Shown here in pieces: positions 34,928 through 43,311 of a DNA stretch of 64,000 bases. The notes beneath the pieces were generated by a model, which saw nothing but the letters and a program-made list of their open reading frames with translations, was not told the DNA's origin and did not search any database. Every line of letters begins with the position of its first letter. Within the stretch, counting starts at the first letter, position 1. The stretch is taken from contig NZ_JAZAQL010000004.1 of the NCBI RefSeq assembly GCF_037081675.1, positions 186,001 to 250,000 of the forward strand, given 5' to 3'. This DNA comes from Halorubellus litoreus. GTDB lineage: Archaea; Halobacteriota; Halobacteria; Halobacteriales; Natrialbaceae. A program made the position numbers and the translations under genes.

Positions 34928-35911
34928 ATGCCTGCAAGCAACTATGCCGAGATGGCTGCAGAGATCTCCGACCAGTTCGACGACGCCGGCGCCGACCTCA
35001 TGCACAGCGAGCGCGAGATCGCCGAGCTGCTCGCGACCCTCATCGATGACTACCAGGTCCAGCGCGACGAAGCCAAGTCCTCGGTCCAGCATCGCCTCCT
35101 CGAGGACACCAATCTCGACGCGACGACGTTCTTCGGCGGGTCCAACACCACGCTCGACGCGGGCGACCTCAGTGGGGCTGACGTCTGGGGTGGCATGGAA
35201 GTTCAGGTCCTCCAACTGTGGGACGTCGACCACGACGCCATCGCCCAGAAGGGGCTCATCGGCGACGAGACGGGGACGACGATGTTCACCGCGTTCACAT
35301 CGAGCGACCTCCCCCGATTGGAGGAGGGCGCGTCGTATCGGCTGACGAACGTCGTCACCGACGAGTACGACGGCGAGTACTCGGTGAAACTCAACTCGAA
35401 GACCGGTATCGAGCCCCTCAGTGAGGGCGTCGCGGTCGAAGATGCGTCGACGACGTTGGAGGGTGCGCTCGTCGCGATCCAGTCACCGAGTGGGCTCATC
35501 AAGCGCTGTCCCGAGGACGACTGCTCGCGCGTCGTCGGGTCGGGGTCGTGTCCGGACCACGGTGACGTCGCCGGTGAGTTCGACATGCGTCTCAAGGCCG
35601 TCCTCGACGACGGTGAGGACGCTCACCGGGTGCTGTTCGATCAAGCGGCGACCGAGGCCGTCACGGGCATCTCGATGAGTGAAGCGAAACAGCAGGCGAT
35701 GGACGCCCTGGACACGAGTGTGGTCGAGGACCGGATGCGTGACCTCCTTGAAGGCCGGTACTATCGCGTGGAGGGCCGGCAGACGGGGTCGTGGTATCTC
35801 GTCGATGGCGCCGACAAGTTCCACAAGGACACGGACGTGGACGCGCTCCAGGCCGAAGCGAGTTCGCTCGCCAACCAACTCGGCGACGAGATAGCCGACG
35901 CAGCAGCCTGA
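34928..35911 (+). CDS. rpa: Replication protein A (RPA/Rpa41-like) with zinc finger
   Basis: 327 residues from ATG 34928; the extra 14 codons upstream run through the leader. OB-fold segments are visible (VWGGMEVQVLQLW; EGASYRLTNVVTDEY; ALVAIQSPSGLIKRC), then a zinc-finger CPEDDCSRVVGSGSCPDHG (~194-212). The C-terminal domain shows the same layout as haloarchaeal RPA proteins. It binds single-stranded DNA during replication, repair or transfer. It is followed by an RPA-associated protein gene with its own promoter, the usual archaeal pairing. An element-encoded copy would protect incoming single strands. Confidence 0.85.
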   Translation: MPASNYAEMAAEISDQFDDAGADLMHSEREIAELLATLIDDYQVQRDEAKSSVQHRLLEDTNLDATTFFGGSNTTLDAGDLSGADVWGGMEVQVLQLWDVDHDAIAQKGLIGDETGTTMFTAFTSSDLPRLEEGASYRLTNVVTDEYDGEYSVKLNSKTGIEPLSEGVAVEDASTTLEGALVAIQSPSGLIKRCPEDDCSRVVGSGSCPDHGDVAGEFDMRLKAVLDDGEDAHRVLFDQAATEAVTGISMSEAKQQAMDALDTSVVEDRMRDLLEGRYYRVEGRQTGSWYLVDGADKFHKDTDVDALQAEASSLANQLGDEIADAAA

Positions 35912-35929
35912 CCGGTCAGACGCGGCCCG

Positions 35930-35964
35930 TTTTGTATGCCCCCTGTCGGGGTGGAGGGGTGAGA
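35930..35964 (+). promoter_or_regulatory. Element-type promoter/operator (C) for the RPA-associated gene
   Basis: TTTTGTAT (35930-35937), then CCCC-TGTC-GGGG (35940-35951) and TGGAGGGGTGAGACGAG. ATG 35999 follows a ~40-base leader. Very close to promoters B and D. Confidence 0.6.
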
Positions 35965-35998
35965 CGAGAGCCCCCGACGCAATCGAGGTTCACTACTT

Positions 35999-36607
35999 AT
36001 GGAACGACAACCAGCGGTTCGACTGTTCGCCGAAGAGCTGACTGACTGCACCGACGAGTTCACGGAGTCCGACGAGGAACGAGCACCGTCGTTCGTGACG
36101 CTCCCAAGCGGTGGGAAGGCCAACCGGGTGTTCATGGTCGGGACGCTCACGAACGTCGAGGATATCGGGTCGGATTCGGAGTACTGGCAGGCTCGAGTGG
36201 TCGATCCGACGGGCGCGGTGAACGTGTACGCGGGCGAGTACCAACAGGAAGCGATGGCGACACTCCGCCAGCTCGAAGCACCGACGTACGTCGCGGTCAC
36301 CGGCAAGCCCCGCGTCTACGAGCCCGAGGACAGCGACGAAGCCTACGTGTCGCTCCGGCCAGAGTCCATCCAGGTCGTCGACGAAGACACGCGAGAGACG
36401 TGGGTGGTGGAGACGGCCGCCGCAACGATGGAACGCATCGGCCGGAGCATCCACCCCGACGAGTCAGAGGGCGAACGCGCCCGGGAGGTCTACGACGACC
36501 TCGACGTCGGGGCGTACCACGAGAGCGTCGAGCGCGCACTCGAGAGTCTGGAAGTCGAGGCTGACGCGGACGTTGGCCCGGCGGGGACGCCCGCAAGCGC
36601 GGACTGA
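35999..36607 (+). CDS. RPA-associated protein (Rpap/COG3390-like, OB fold)
   Basis: 202 residues. The core reads RVFMVGTLTNVEDIGSDSEY, then VVDPTGAVNVYAGEYQ, then PTYVAVTGKPRVYEPED: an OB fold as in the RPA-associated proteins that travel with archaeal rpa genes. The C-terminal part is helical and acidic. It follows the rpa gene by 87 bases and has its own promoter of the same type. It probably forms a single-stranded DNA-binding complex with the RPA above. Confidence 0.85.
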   Translation: MERQPAVRLFAEELTDCTDEFTESDEERAPSFVTLPSGGKANRVFMVGTLTNVEDIGSDSEYWQARVVDPTGAVNVYAGEYQQEAMATLRQLEAPTYVAVTGKPRVYEPEDSDEAYVSLRPESIQVVDEDTRETWVVETAAATMERIGRSIHPDESEGERAREVYDDLDVGAYHESVERALESLEVEADADVGPAGTPASAD

Positions 36608-36867
36608 CCACAGCGAGCGCGAACATTTTCGCGAGATAGTTTCGCAACTCCTGTTCGCTGTCTACGAGAAAGCCCACCCACGCGCGTCGAGGTCGCGCGC
36701 GAGGAAACAGGCACCCTAGCGCCGCGGCTTCCCCGCCTCCCCACCCTCCGCTCCGTGCTCGCTTCGCTGCGCGCGCAGCCACGACCTCACCGCACCGCCT
36801 CACATCGACCGGTGTTTCTCACTCGCCCAGCCAGCACGCGCGAGATTCGCCAAGCGCGTTCAAATCC
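36608..36867. other. Intergenic region with stem-loop and 18-base repeat
   Basis: GCGAACA (36619-36625) pairs with TGTTCGC (36652-36658), forming a stem-loop after the rpap stop. CGTCGAGGTCGCGCGCGA at 36685-36702 is an exact copy of 33110-33127, in a similar CCCA-x2-CAC context. No gene is seen in ~260 bases. Confidence 0.45.
36685..36702 (+). repeat. 18-base repeat, copy 2
   Basis: CGTCGAGGTCGCGCGCGA, identical to 33110-33127. Confidence 0.65.
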
Positions 36868-37797
36868 ATGTCTCAGATTGTCTCCGACACTGTCGAGTCC
36901 AGCAGTCGAACCGACACCAAGTCACGCTCGTGTCCCGAGTGTGACGGCACCATCGCGACCACCGACCACGAGTCCGTCTGCCAGCGCTGTGGGCTCGTCG
37001 TCGACGACCACCACATCGACCGTGGTCCGGACTGGCGGCCCACCGACGACACCGAGAGCAAACGCCACACTGGGACCGCGCGAACGGAAACCCTTCACGA
37101 CCGCGGGCTCACCACCCAGATCGGCCACGGCCACGATGCGAACGGCAGGAGTCTCTCCGGGAAGAAACGCAGCCAGCTCAACCGGTTGCGTCGCGAGCAC
37201 AAGCGCGGGATGTTCGAATCCAAAGCCGACCGGAACCTCGCCGAGGGGTTCACCGAGGTTCGACGCATTCTCAGCTGTCTCGACCTCTCGACGAACCTTC
37301 GCGAACAGGCCTGCCGGCTCTTCCGAACCGCCCAGTCCGAAGAGCTCCTGGTCGGCCAGTCAATCGAGCGCGTCGCCGCAGCCTGCGTGTACGCCGCCTG
37401 TCGATGTAACCAGACGCCTCGAACCATCGACGAGGTCGCCGAGCCCGCGAAGGTCGGCGCCGATACCCTCCAATCGACGTACAACACGTTGAACGCCGAA
37501 CTCGACATCCCTGCCCCACCCCGCTCGCCAGTCGAGTTCGTCCCACAGCACGCCAGCGCGCTCGACGTCCCGGATCATGTCCGACAGACCGCGCGCGAGC
37601 TCGCCACCGTCGCGACGGAGACGAACGTTGCGATGGGGTGTGACCCCAGTGCGTTCGCCGGAAGCTGTCTCTACCAGGCCGGCCGCGACCATTCGTACCC
37701 AATCAGCCAGGATGCGGTCGGTGACGTCGTCGGTACGTGCGCGAAGACCATCCGCTCGCATCTTGCGCGGCTGGACGGCCTCGAGGACGACGCGTAA
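36868..37797 (+). CDS. tfb: Transcription initiation factor TFB
   Basis: 309 residues. An N-terminal zinc ribbon (CPECDG and CQRCGLVVDD, ~22-45) is followed by a B-finger/linker with HTGTARTETLHDRGL, then two cyclin-like repeats (~110-200, with SIERVAAACVYAACR; ~210-300, with PSAFAGSCLYQAGRD). TFB brings RNA polymerase to TATA-bound TBP. Haloarchaea often carry several TFB copies. One on a mobile element may favour transcription of element promoters such as the TTTGT/TTTAT family here. It is tightly leaderless after a TTCAAATCC, and lacks the palindromic promoter of its neighbours. Confidence 0.9.
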   Translation: MSQIVSDTVESSSRTDTKSRSCPECDGTIATTDHESVCQRCGLVVDDHHIDRGPDWRPTDDTESKRHTGTARTETLHDRGLTTQIGHGHDANGRSLSGKKRSQLNRLRREHKRGMFESKADRNLAEGFTEVRRILSCLDLSTNLREQACRLFRTAQSEELLVGQSIERVAAACVYAACRCNQTPRTIDEVAEPAKVGADTLQSTYNTLNAELDIPAPPRSPVEFVPQHASALDVPDHVRQTARELATVATETNVAMGCDPSAFAGSCLYQAGRDHSYPISQDAVGDVVGTCAKTIRSHLARLDGLEDDA

Positions 37798-37811
37798 TCA
37801 CTACGCTGCGG

Positions 37812-37834
37812 TTTGTTCCTCGCCGAGCGAGGTG
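37812..37834 (+). promoter_or_regulatory. Element-type promoter/operator (F) for the 37851 gene
   Basis: TTTGTT (37812-37817), then a perfect palindrome CCTCGC-CGA-GCGAGG (37818-37832). ATG 37851 follows. Confidence 0.55.
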
Positions 37835-37850
37835 CGCGAACCTGTTGATC

Positions 37851-38465
37851 ATGTCCACGACAACCCAGACTCCAGATGCAGCAAGCACGGGCACCGAACA
37901 CGACGCACCTCTCGATTGGAGCGCGTTCACCCTCACGGCCAGCGGGCCAGCCACTCGACTCGCCGTCGACGACGACGCTACGTGGTGCGAACAGACCGAG
38001 ACCACCCTCCACGTCAAACGCACCATCGACGACTACGACGACCTCCTCGCATTCGTCGACGTCTCTCGAAGCCGTCAGACGCGATACTTCGAATCCAGCG
38101 AGACGAACCGTCGCGACGACCGCCACGACGATGTCGTCGACACGCTCTTCGAGGAAGCCAGCGACGACCACCACCTCGGCGACCACCACGCCGAAGACTG
38201 GACCGTCCAAATCCAGGCCTCACTCAGCGCCTGGACCGACCTCTACAACAGCCTTCACAAACTCGACGACGCCGTTGACGACACCCACAGCAGCCGACTC
38301 GACCGCCTCGAAACCTTCCAGGAACACGACGTCCCCGGCCCGACGCTCGACATCGTCTGCGCCGTCGCCGCCACCCACTGCGGGAACGATTACAAACAGA
38401 CCGACCACCTCATCGCCTACACCGACGCCACGAACACTAGTGAGCGTCTCACCGTCGCTGAGTGA
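37851..38465 (+). CDS. Hypothetical acidic protein after an element-type promoter
   Basis: 204 residues from ATG 37851; a longer frame from 37737 would cross the TFB stop and the promoter. Very acidic and His/Asp-rich in the middle (DDRHDDVVDTLFEEASDDHH). Segments such as VKRTIDDYDDLLAFVDVSRS and LDIVCAVAATHCGNDYKQ look folded. No known motif. It is probably part of the element's establishment set, given its promoter. Confidence 0.65.
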   Translation: MSTTTQTPDAASTGTEHDAPLDWSAFTLTASGPATRLAVDDDATWCEQTETTLHVKRTIDDYDDLLAFVDVSRSRQTRYFESSETNRRDDRHDDVVDTLFEEASDDHHLGDHHAEDWTVQIQASLSAWTDLYNSLHKLDDAVDDTHSSRLDRLETFQEHDVPGPTLDIVCAVAATHCGNDYKQTDHLIAYTDATNTSERLTVAE

Positions 38466-38591
38466 TTACTGTCGAGCGCAGCAATCGCCAACGTCTCTGC
38501 CCAGAACAATAATTCTTCTCTCCTTGTGTGGAATCAACTTGTTAAACCGCTATCTCTAAATACGGGGATACTGCAGTCAGTGGTCCGCACA

Positions 38592-38936
38592 ATGTCCACA
38601 CACGCTGACCCGTCGATTCGCTACGAGTGGTCGCTCGACGCCCTCAACGCCCACCACGGCGCACGCTGTTCGGGTGGCGCCAGCAAAGACATCTTATCCT
38701 TGTTGTTTGCGATATGGCTCAAAGACCAGGGCGACGTCTCCGACTGGGAACAGGCACCCGTTTTCGGGAAAATCGTGCATACCCATAGTACGCTTGTCTT
38801 GCCGACTATTGCCGTCTGGCTCGGGATCGACCAGAAGACCATCTACGATGCGCCTGCAGTTGGCACACCACCATATGAATTCCTCGGGCCCGATGGCGAC
38901 CTCCTCAAGCTCGATCGAACCCTCTCTACTGACTGA
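38592..38936 (+). CDS. Hypothetical small protein
   Basis: 114 residues from ATG 38592; a CTCTAAATAC box at about 38552 is in place upstream. One mildly hydrophobic region (KDILSLLFAIWLKDQG) and a short segment VLPTIAVWLGIDQKTIYDAP. No metal site, and no family recognised. It stands alone and converges with the XseB gene on the minus strand. Confidence 0.55.
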   Translation: MSTHADPSIRYEWSLDALNAHHGARCSGGASKDILSLLFAIWLKDQGDVSDWEQAPVFGKIVHTHSTLVLPTIAVWLGIDQKTIYDAPAVGTPPYEFLGPDGDLLKLDRTLSTD

Positions 38937-38954
38937 GCGAGCAGGATAACCCCG

Positions 38955-39158
38955 CTACTCCTGTTCGAGAACGTCCCCAGACCCGAGATCGAGATCTTCC
39001 CCTACCGAGTCGATAATCGCCCGCCCCTCGTCACGGAGTTGCTTTGCGCGCTCAAGTGAGAGCTCACCAGCTTCAATCGTGTCGATGATCTCGTGGACGC
39101 GGTCCATCTTCTCGGAGATCGATGCCTCAGGGTCGATATCAGATTCAGCGTCGGTCAT
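38955..39158 (-). CDS. xseB: Exodeoxyribonuclease VII small subunit
   Basis: 67 residues with the XseB layout: a short helical protein with VHEIIDTIEAGELSLERAKQ and LRDEGRAIIDSVGEDL. It binds XseA and regulates the nuclease. It follows xseA with a 14-base gap, so the two form an operon. Confidence 0.85.
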   Translation of the reverse strand: MTDAESDIDPEASISEKMDRVHEIIDTIEAGELSLERAKQLRDEGRAIIDSVGEDLDLGSGDVLEQE

Positions 39159-39172
39159 AATGGATGTCTTGG

Positions 39173-40417
39173 TTATGCCAGGATGATGTACGCGAGGAGC
39201 AAGAGTAACACGGCGACAAGCAAGGCGATAGCGGCGCGCTGTAGTCGCTGTCGCCGTTCATACTTTGCCTGCACGGCTGCTTCAGCCTCCTCCTGTGTTG
39301 CTTGCACGGCTTCCTCGACAGCCGCTTCTTTCGCTTGTTCGTGTGCTTCGGCTTGTTCGAGCGCGTCGTAGGCGTACTCGAGTCGATTCCCAAGTTCGGT
39401 CAGCTCCTGACTGGCCTGCGTTTCGAACGCTGCTTCCAGGCCTGTCTCGGTCCGCGTAAGGACACGCTCAGTGTGGCTCGTGTAGACGCGCTCGAGGTCT
39501 TCCTGTGCCCGATCGAGCTCTGCCGTTGCGTGCCGACTGAATGTGTCTTCGAGCCTAGCGGTCGCGTCTCTGAGTTCCTGTTCGAGCGTCTGTTTCTCTG
39601 GGACGACCTCGCCAGCATGTGTCGGTGTCATCACCCGCCTGTCGGCGACCTCCTCAGCGAGCGTGCGGTCGCGCTCGTGACCGATGCCGACGACAACCGG
39701 CGTCTCGGTGTTGAAGATTACACGACAGAGCGGGGTCTCGTTGAACACGCGGAGCGTCGTGTCGGCACCGCCGCCTCGTGTGAGGACGAGCACGTCGACG
39801 GCGGAATCGCGATCGAGGACGCTGATGGCCTCCATCATCTCCGTCATTGCTGCGTCTCCCTGCACCGTCGCGTGCTGGACGATGATATCCACGTCGGGAT
39901 GGCGCGCGTGAATGCTCGTCACCGCGTCCTCCCGCGCATCACTATCCAGACTCGTCACGAGCCCGACTGTCTCCGGATGCTCAGGGAGCGGCTGTTTGTG
40001 GTCATCGTCGAGGGGGCCGTCGTCGGCCAACGTCGCCCGATTCTCCGCGTATATCTCGTTGTACTCGCTCTCGCCGAGTTCGATGGCGTCGTCGACCATC
40101 ACCGAGCAACTCCCACGCGCCTCATAGTAGGTCAAGTCACCACTGACGGCCACCTGGAGGTCATCTTCGAGTTCGGCATCCACCCAATCCCGGCGATACC
40201 CGAGCAACACACTGTGAATGCTGTTGCCGTCGTGCGTCAGATCGAAGTGAGCGTTGCCGTTCGCCTCTCGATAGTCACTGACGTCCCCGACGACGTAATC
40301 GAAATAGAGTCCGTCACTCGCAGCCAGCACCTCACTGATGGACGAATTGAGCGTCTCAACCGTGACAGCTGTTGATCCATCCAACTCCTCGTGACCAGAG
40401 AGAATTCCCTCGAGCAC
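39173..40417 (-). CDS. xseA: Exodeoxyribonuclease VII large subunit with C-terminal membrane helix
   Basis: 414 residues from GTG 40417. The N-terminal OB fold (YFDYVVGDVSDYREANGNAH) and catalytic core (VGLVTSLDSDAREDAVTSIH; VLVLTRGGGADTTLRVFNET; VVVGIGHERDRTLAEEVADR) are typical XseA. These include the GGG and GHE-D motifs. A long coiled coil (~270-385) follows, ending in a hydrophobic C-terminal helix (IALLVAVLLLLLAYIILA) after a basic RRQRLQR. Exo VII degrades single-stranded DNA. The membrane anchor is unusual and would place the nuclease at the membrane, where transferred or phage DNA enters. Co-directional with xseB. Confidence 0.85.
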   Translation of the reverse strand: MLEGILSGHEELDGSTAVTVETLNSSISEVLAASDGLYFDYVVGDVSDYREANGNAHFDLTHDGNSIHSVLLGYRRDWVDAELEDDLQVAVSGDLTYYEARGSCSVMVDDAIELGESEYNEIYAENRATLADDGPLDDDHKQPLPEHPETVGLVTSLDSDAREDAVTSIHARHPDVDIIVQHATVQGDAAMTEMMEAISVLDRDSAVDVLVLTRGGGADTTLRVFNETPLCRVIFNTETPVVVGIGHERDRTLAEEVADRRVMTPTHAGEVVPEKQTLEQELRDATARLEDTFSRHATAELDRAQEDLERVYTSHTERVLTRTETGLEAAFETQASQELTELGNRLEYAYDALEQAEAHEQAKEAAVEEAVQATQEEAEAAVQAKYERRQRLQRAAIALLVAVLLLLLAYIILA

Positions 40418-40449
40418 GCTTCAAAACAGACGAAGTACACTCTCCACCT

Positions 40450-40806
40450 CTAGGGAACTTCCTCCAACCACCTATGCCCAAAACAGACGAAACCCACTCT
40501 CCGACTCCTGCTCGACAATACCTCAATCTCGTCCTCTGTCTGGTGGTGGCGATTGTCTCGGACTTGATCGCGGTTAGTTTGAAGTCCGAATTTATCGTCC
40601 AGTTCCTCGTAAGCGCGTTTCTCAAGAAGATCTACCAAGAGATCGACGCGACGTTCCTGAAGTTCGTCGATTGTTCTGAAGCTATTGAAGTACTCTGTGA
40701 GGTCGTCGTCGATCGCGTTGCGTCCGCCGGTGGTGACTAGAGGAAGTGGTTGGTGGTTCGGAGAGTCCGCCTGATGGGTTGGAGAGGCGGTTTCTGTGGT
40801 TCCCAT
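40450..40806 (-). CDS. Hypothetical protein upstream of xseA
   Basis: 118 residues from ATG 40806, chosen because a minus-strand GTAATAAAA box (40830-40838) fits a leaderless start and because the longer frame runs through a palindrome. Helical, acidic centre (DDDLTEYFNSFRTIDELQE), ending RRVGFVCFGHRW. It lies 32 bases before xseA in the same direction and may be cotranscribed. Function unknown. Confidence 0.5.
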   Translation of the reverse strand: MGTTETASPTHQADSPNHQPLPLVTTGGRNAIDDDLTEYFNSFRTIDELQERRVDLLVDLLEKRAYEELDDKFGLQTNRDQVRDNRHHQTEDEIEVLSSRSRRVGFVCFGHRWLEEVP

Positions 40807-40812
40807 ATAAGC

Positions 40813-40828
40813 GTTGCAATACTGCAAC
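40813..40828 (-). promoter_or_regulatory. Palindromic operator between TATA box and start of the 40806 gene
   Basis: GTTGCA-ATAC-TGCAAC, a perfect 6-4-6 palindrome between the GTAATAAAA box and ATG 40806. Resembles the TTGCA-containing operators at 24.8 and 25.2 kb. Confidence 0.6.
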
Positions 40829-40966
40829 AGTTTTATTACCCGTTGTGTAGAATGGCTATATGTAGACAGAAGAGCAGGGACCAAGCGTAGTAAGTGCAGT
40901 GTGAATCAGCGTCCCTCGCAGATAGAGTGAGTCAATCAGCCCATCCAGATCACCAATTTACAAATT

Positions 40967-41518
40967 ATGAGTGCAAGTTCGGACGCGTCACCGTTGCAGC
41001 GGTTATTGGGTAGTGATGCACGTGCGGAGCTGGTCACTGCGTTCTTAAGCCGGCCCGGGAAGGAGCTTAGCGTCTCGGAAGTCGCAGACCTGGCGGATGT
41101 CGATCGTGCCAGCGTCTACCGTCACGTTGACACCCTTGTCGATGTTGGCCTCGTCAAGGAAGTTGAGGGCGGCAGTGGGAGATCGTTTCGCCTGCAAATG
41201 GACGACGAGCTCACCCAGTCCCTGGGGAAGTCACACCAGCTCTTGGTGCAACGCAGCCAGGCTGTGTCACCCCCCGATTCCGAGGAGGCAATTCAATCCG
41301 AAGACTCCCTAGAGAGCCTGCTTCCGGGACCACTAACTGTGGATCTCCTCAGACAGCTCTTGAAGGGGTCACAAGCATTCCGGCGTGGGGTAATAACCCT
41401 CGCTCAGGAGTGTTACGGAGATACGGATCAGGACGACACCGGAGTCAAAACCACTCTCGGTAACGTGAGCAGCAATTTGGGGGCTGCTCAGAGTCTCAAG
41501 AGCCGTATCAATTCGTGA
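40967..41518 (+). CDS. Winged-helix transcriptional regulator (ArsR/MarR-like)
   Basis: 183 residues. The N-terminal ~75 residues are a classic winged helix: LLGSDARAELVTAFLSRPGK, LSVSEVADLADVDRASVYRH, then the wing KEVEGGSGRSFRLQ. The remainder is acidic and helical. The next gene starts at its stop (GTGA at 41515), so the pair is cotranslated and this is likely its regulator. Confidence 0.75.
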   Translation: MSASSDASPLQRLLGSDARAELVTAFLSRPGKELSVSEVADLADVDRASVYRHVDTLVDVGLVKEVEGGSGRSFRLQMDDELTQSLGKSHQLLVQRSQAVSPPDSEEAIQSEDSLESLLPGPLTVDLLRQLLKGSQAFRRGVITLAQECYGDTDQDDTGVKTTLGNVSSNLGAAQSLKSRINS

Positions 41519-41523
41519 TCCCC

Positions 41524-42309
41524 ATGTACGAAGGGGAGAACTTCGAAGAGGCCGTCGAAAACTTATTGTTCGATCTCAATAGTCTTGCCAGTGGTTCGGT
41601 CGACTCGACACTTGACCAGAATGGTGATGATCCTCGTTCTATCACAATTCATGTCGAAGAGCCTGAAGGCCCCGATTATTATATCGAAGGCAAAGAGGGA
41701 GACCGGTTCTTCTACATCAAGTGTTATTACAACCTTGTCATCGATATCGCGAACACACTAGGTCGCGATCAGATTCGTGACAAGCGAGAAGCTAGTTCAT
41801 ACCAGTATAGTGATAACGACCTATTTATATACCTTCCATCGGAAGTCACCTTAGTTGACGAACAAACAGAGGAGATCTGGAATAAGGACGGACAATCCAA
41901 AAACGGTGAGGAAAGTACTGACGAACCGGACGATGACACTGAGTTAGAAGACGTCAAAGTGTGGCGAAAGCGAATCGCAGCTGCACTTGATATTGTCAAT
42001 GGGGTCTCCGATAAAGAAGAACAGGAGATTATATTCAACCTCGTCGATATCTTCTCCAACGTACCGGTAAAGTTCCGTGTGAATTCGGCAGCCAATGGGG
42101 GGCTAACAGGACTCGAAGTCCGTGAACGGATCTTCCCGTACGAGGAGAGCTTTAATATCAAATCACTCGATGAGTCAATTGTCCGGACGCGAATTCCAGC
42201 GAATATGGGGATGCTGTTCTTCCAATACATATATGACGTGAATATCCGCCAAGACGAGGATGGGACAATTGCAGAAAATCCCGCAGAACGACCAAACTTC
42301 CCGAACTAG
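41524..42309 (+). CDS. Hypothetical protein paired with the winged-helix regulator
   Basis: 261 residues from ATG 41524; GTG 41515 overlapping the upstream stop is equally possible. Very acidic, with alpha/beta segments (YYIEGKEGDRFFYIKCYYNL; LFIYLPSEVTLVDEQTEEIW; VKVWRKRIAAALDIVNGVSD). No known catalytic motif. Codons are more AT-rich than those of the conjugation genes. Within the defence-like island it may be an effector or ligand-binding partner of the HTH protein. Not identified. Confidence 0.62.
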   Translation: MYEGENFEEAVENLLFDLNSLASGSVDSTLDQNGDDPRSITIHVEEPEGPDYYIEGKEGDRFFYIKCYYNLVIDIANTLGRDQIRDKREASSYQYSDNDLFIYLPSEVTLVDEQTEEIWNKDGQSKNGEESTDEPDDDTELEDVKVWRKRIAAALDIVNGVSDKEEQEIIFNLVDIFSNVPVKFRVNSAANGGLTGLEVRERIFPYEESFNIKSLDESIVRTRIPANMGMLFFQYIYDVNIRQDEDGTIAENPAERPNFPN

Positions 42310-42352
42310 CTCATTCCGTCGTCAAGTCCTTGGGAGCGTCGAATACCTGGAC

Positions 42353-43282
42353 TTACTCGTCAAGCTGATCCCGGATGCGTTCTATCCAGTATTGGTCACC
42401 CTGCTCCCATGCAGCTATGAGAGATGGCTTTGAAAGGGGGTCCTCCGCATTAAGTCTCTTCGCAGGTTGCAGATAGAGTGTTTCTCTGTCACTGTTAGTC
42501 GAGGAACTAAGTGCGGTTTGGTATGTCACCACAAACCCAAATGCGACCTGATCGACGCCGGAATCCTTGGTGAGATCTTGGAGGAGATTTCCCAGTGGCG
42601 TCGGCGACTTATGACCGTCCCACTCACCAAGCCCCTTTGAATCAAGAACCGCTTGAACTCGCTCCAGGCAATCAAGATCCGGTGGGCGTTCGATGACTTT
42701 CGTTGATGCAAAGAACGTATGCTCTTCCCCGTCTGGACGGATCGAACTCGTCCCAGCACTTGTTTGAGGGCTACCACTAGTTGACAACAGGTCATTCCCC
42801 GAACGAAGGAATGTACCGTCATACTCGCCTTCAACAACAAGGAAGCATTCGAGTTGTAGATTCGTAGCCACGTCATTACCAGTGTTCGTGAGGGTAAGCT
42901 CAATCCATTCACCACCCGGTGGCGTATCATTCGGGAATTCGTCGTTCAGAGGATGTTCATCAACCGGTTCTGGCTCGGAAGTAGCCTGTACTAACGGCCG
43001 GTGTGCAGCTTTTAGAATGTCTGACTGGGAATCGAGGATGCGGTTCTGACGGAGATATACCCAGCCGAGAAAGAGGGTGAGCAAGGAACCCACGATGACG
43101 TCAGCGGCCGTTATCACCGTGCTGGCGCTAGGGGTAGAAGATGCAGTGTCTTGGTTAGCGTCTTGTAGTGCAGGTACATTGTCGAGTAAAATCTGAGGGT
43201 AGAAGAGCGAGAGGAATCCAACGCTAAATACTGCTAATAGAACGACAGCGACGGTAAGCCGGTTCGAGGTTCTGGTATTCAT
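42353..43282 (-). CDS. Membrane protein with two N-terminal helices
   Basis: 309 residues from ATG 43282. Two transmembrane helices (~9-30, TVAVVLLAVFSVGFLSLFY; ~57-77, VITAADVIVGSLLTLFLGWV) flank a Ser/Thr-rich loop. The rest is a soluble acidic domain with ELTLTNTGNDVATNLQLE, a beta-sandwich-like start. It overlaps the upstream gene region and is co-directional with the small protein at 43312. Function unknown. Confidence 0.65.
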   Translation of the reverse strand: MNTRTSNRLTVAVVLLAVFSVGFLSLFYPQILLDNVPALQDANQDTASSTPSASTVITAADVIVGSLLTLFLGWVYLRQNRILDSQSDILKAAHRPLVQATSEPEPVDEHPLNDEFPNDTPPGGEWIELTLTNTGNDVATNLQLECFLVVEGEYDGTFLRSGNDLLSTSGSPQTSAGTSSIRPDGEEHTFFASTKVIERPPDLDCLERVQAVLDSKGLGEWDGHKSPTPLGNLLQDLTKDSGVDQVAFGFVVTYQTALSSSTNSDRETLYLQPAKRLNAEDPLSKPSLIAAWEQGDQYWIERIRDQLDE

Positions 43283-43311
43283 GTTTGGATGTGATGTAGG
43301 GCAAGGAGGTA

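Noticed and set aside
36855..36866. GTTCAAATCC resembling a tRNA T-arm
   Set aside because: No flanking acceptor, D or anticodon stems; it is the leader just before the TFB start.
40431..40520. Near-direct repeat AACAGACGAA...CACTCTC, also at about 53730
   Set aside because: Short and partly explained by coding for similar N-terminal residues; too weak to call an element.
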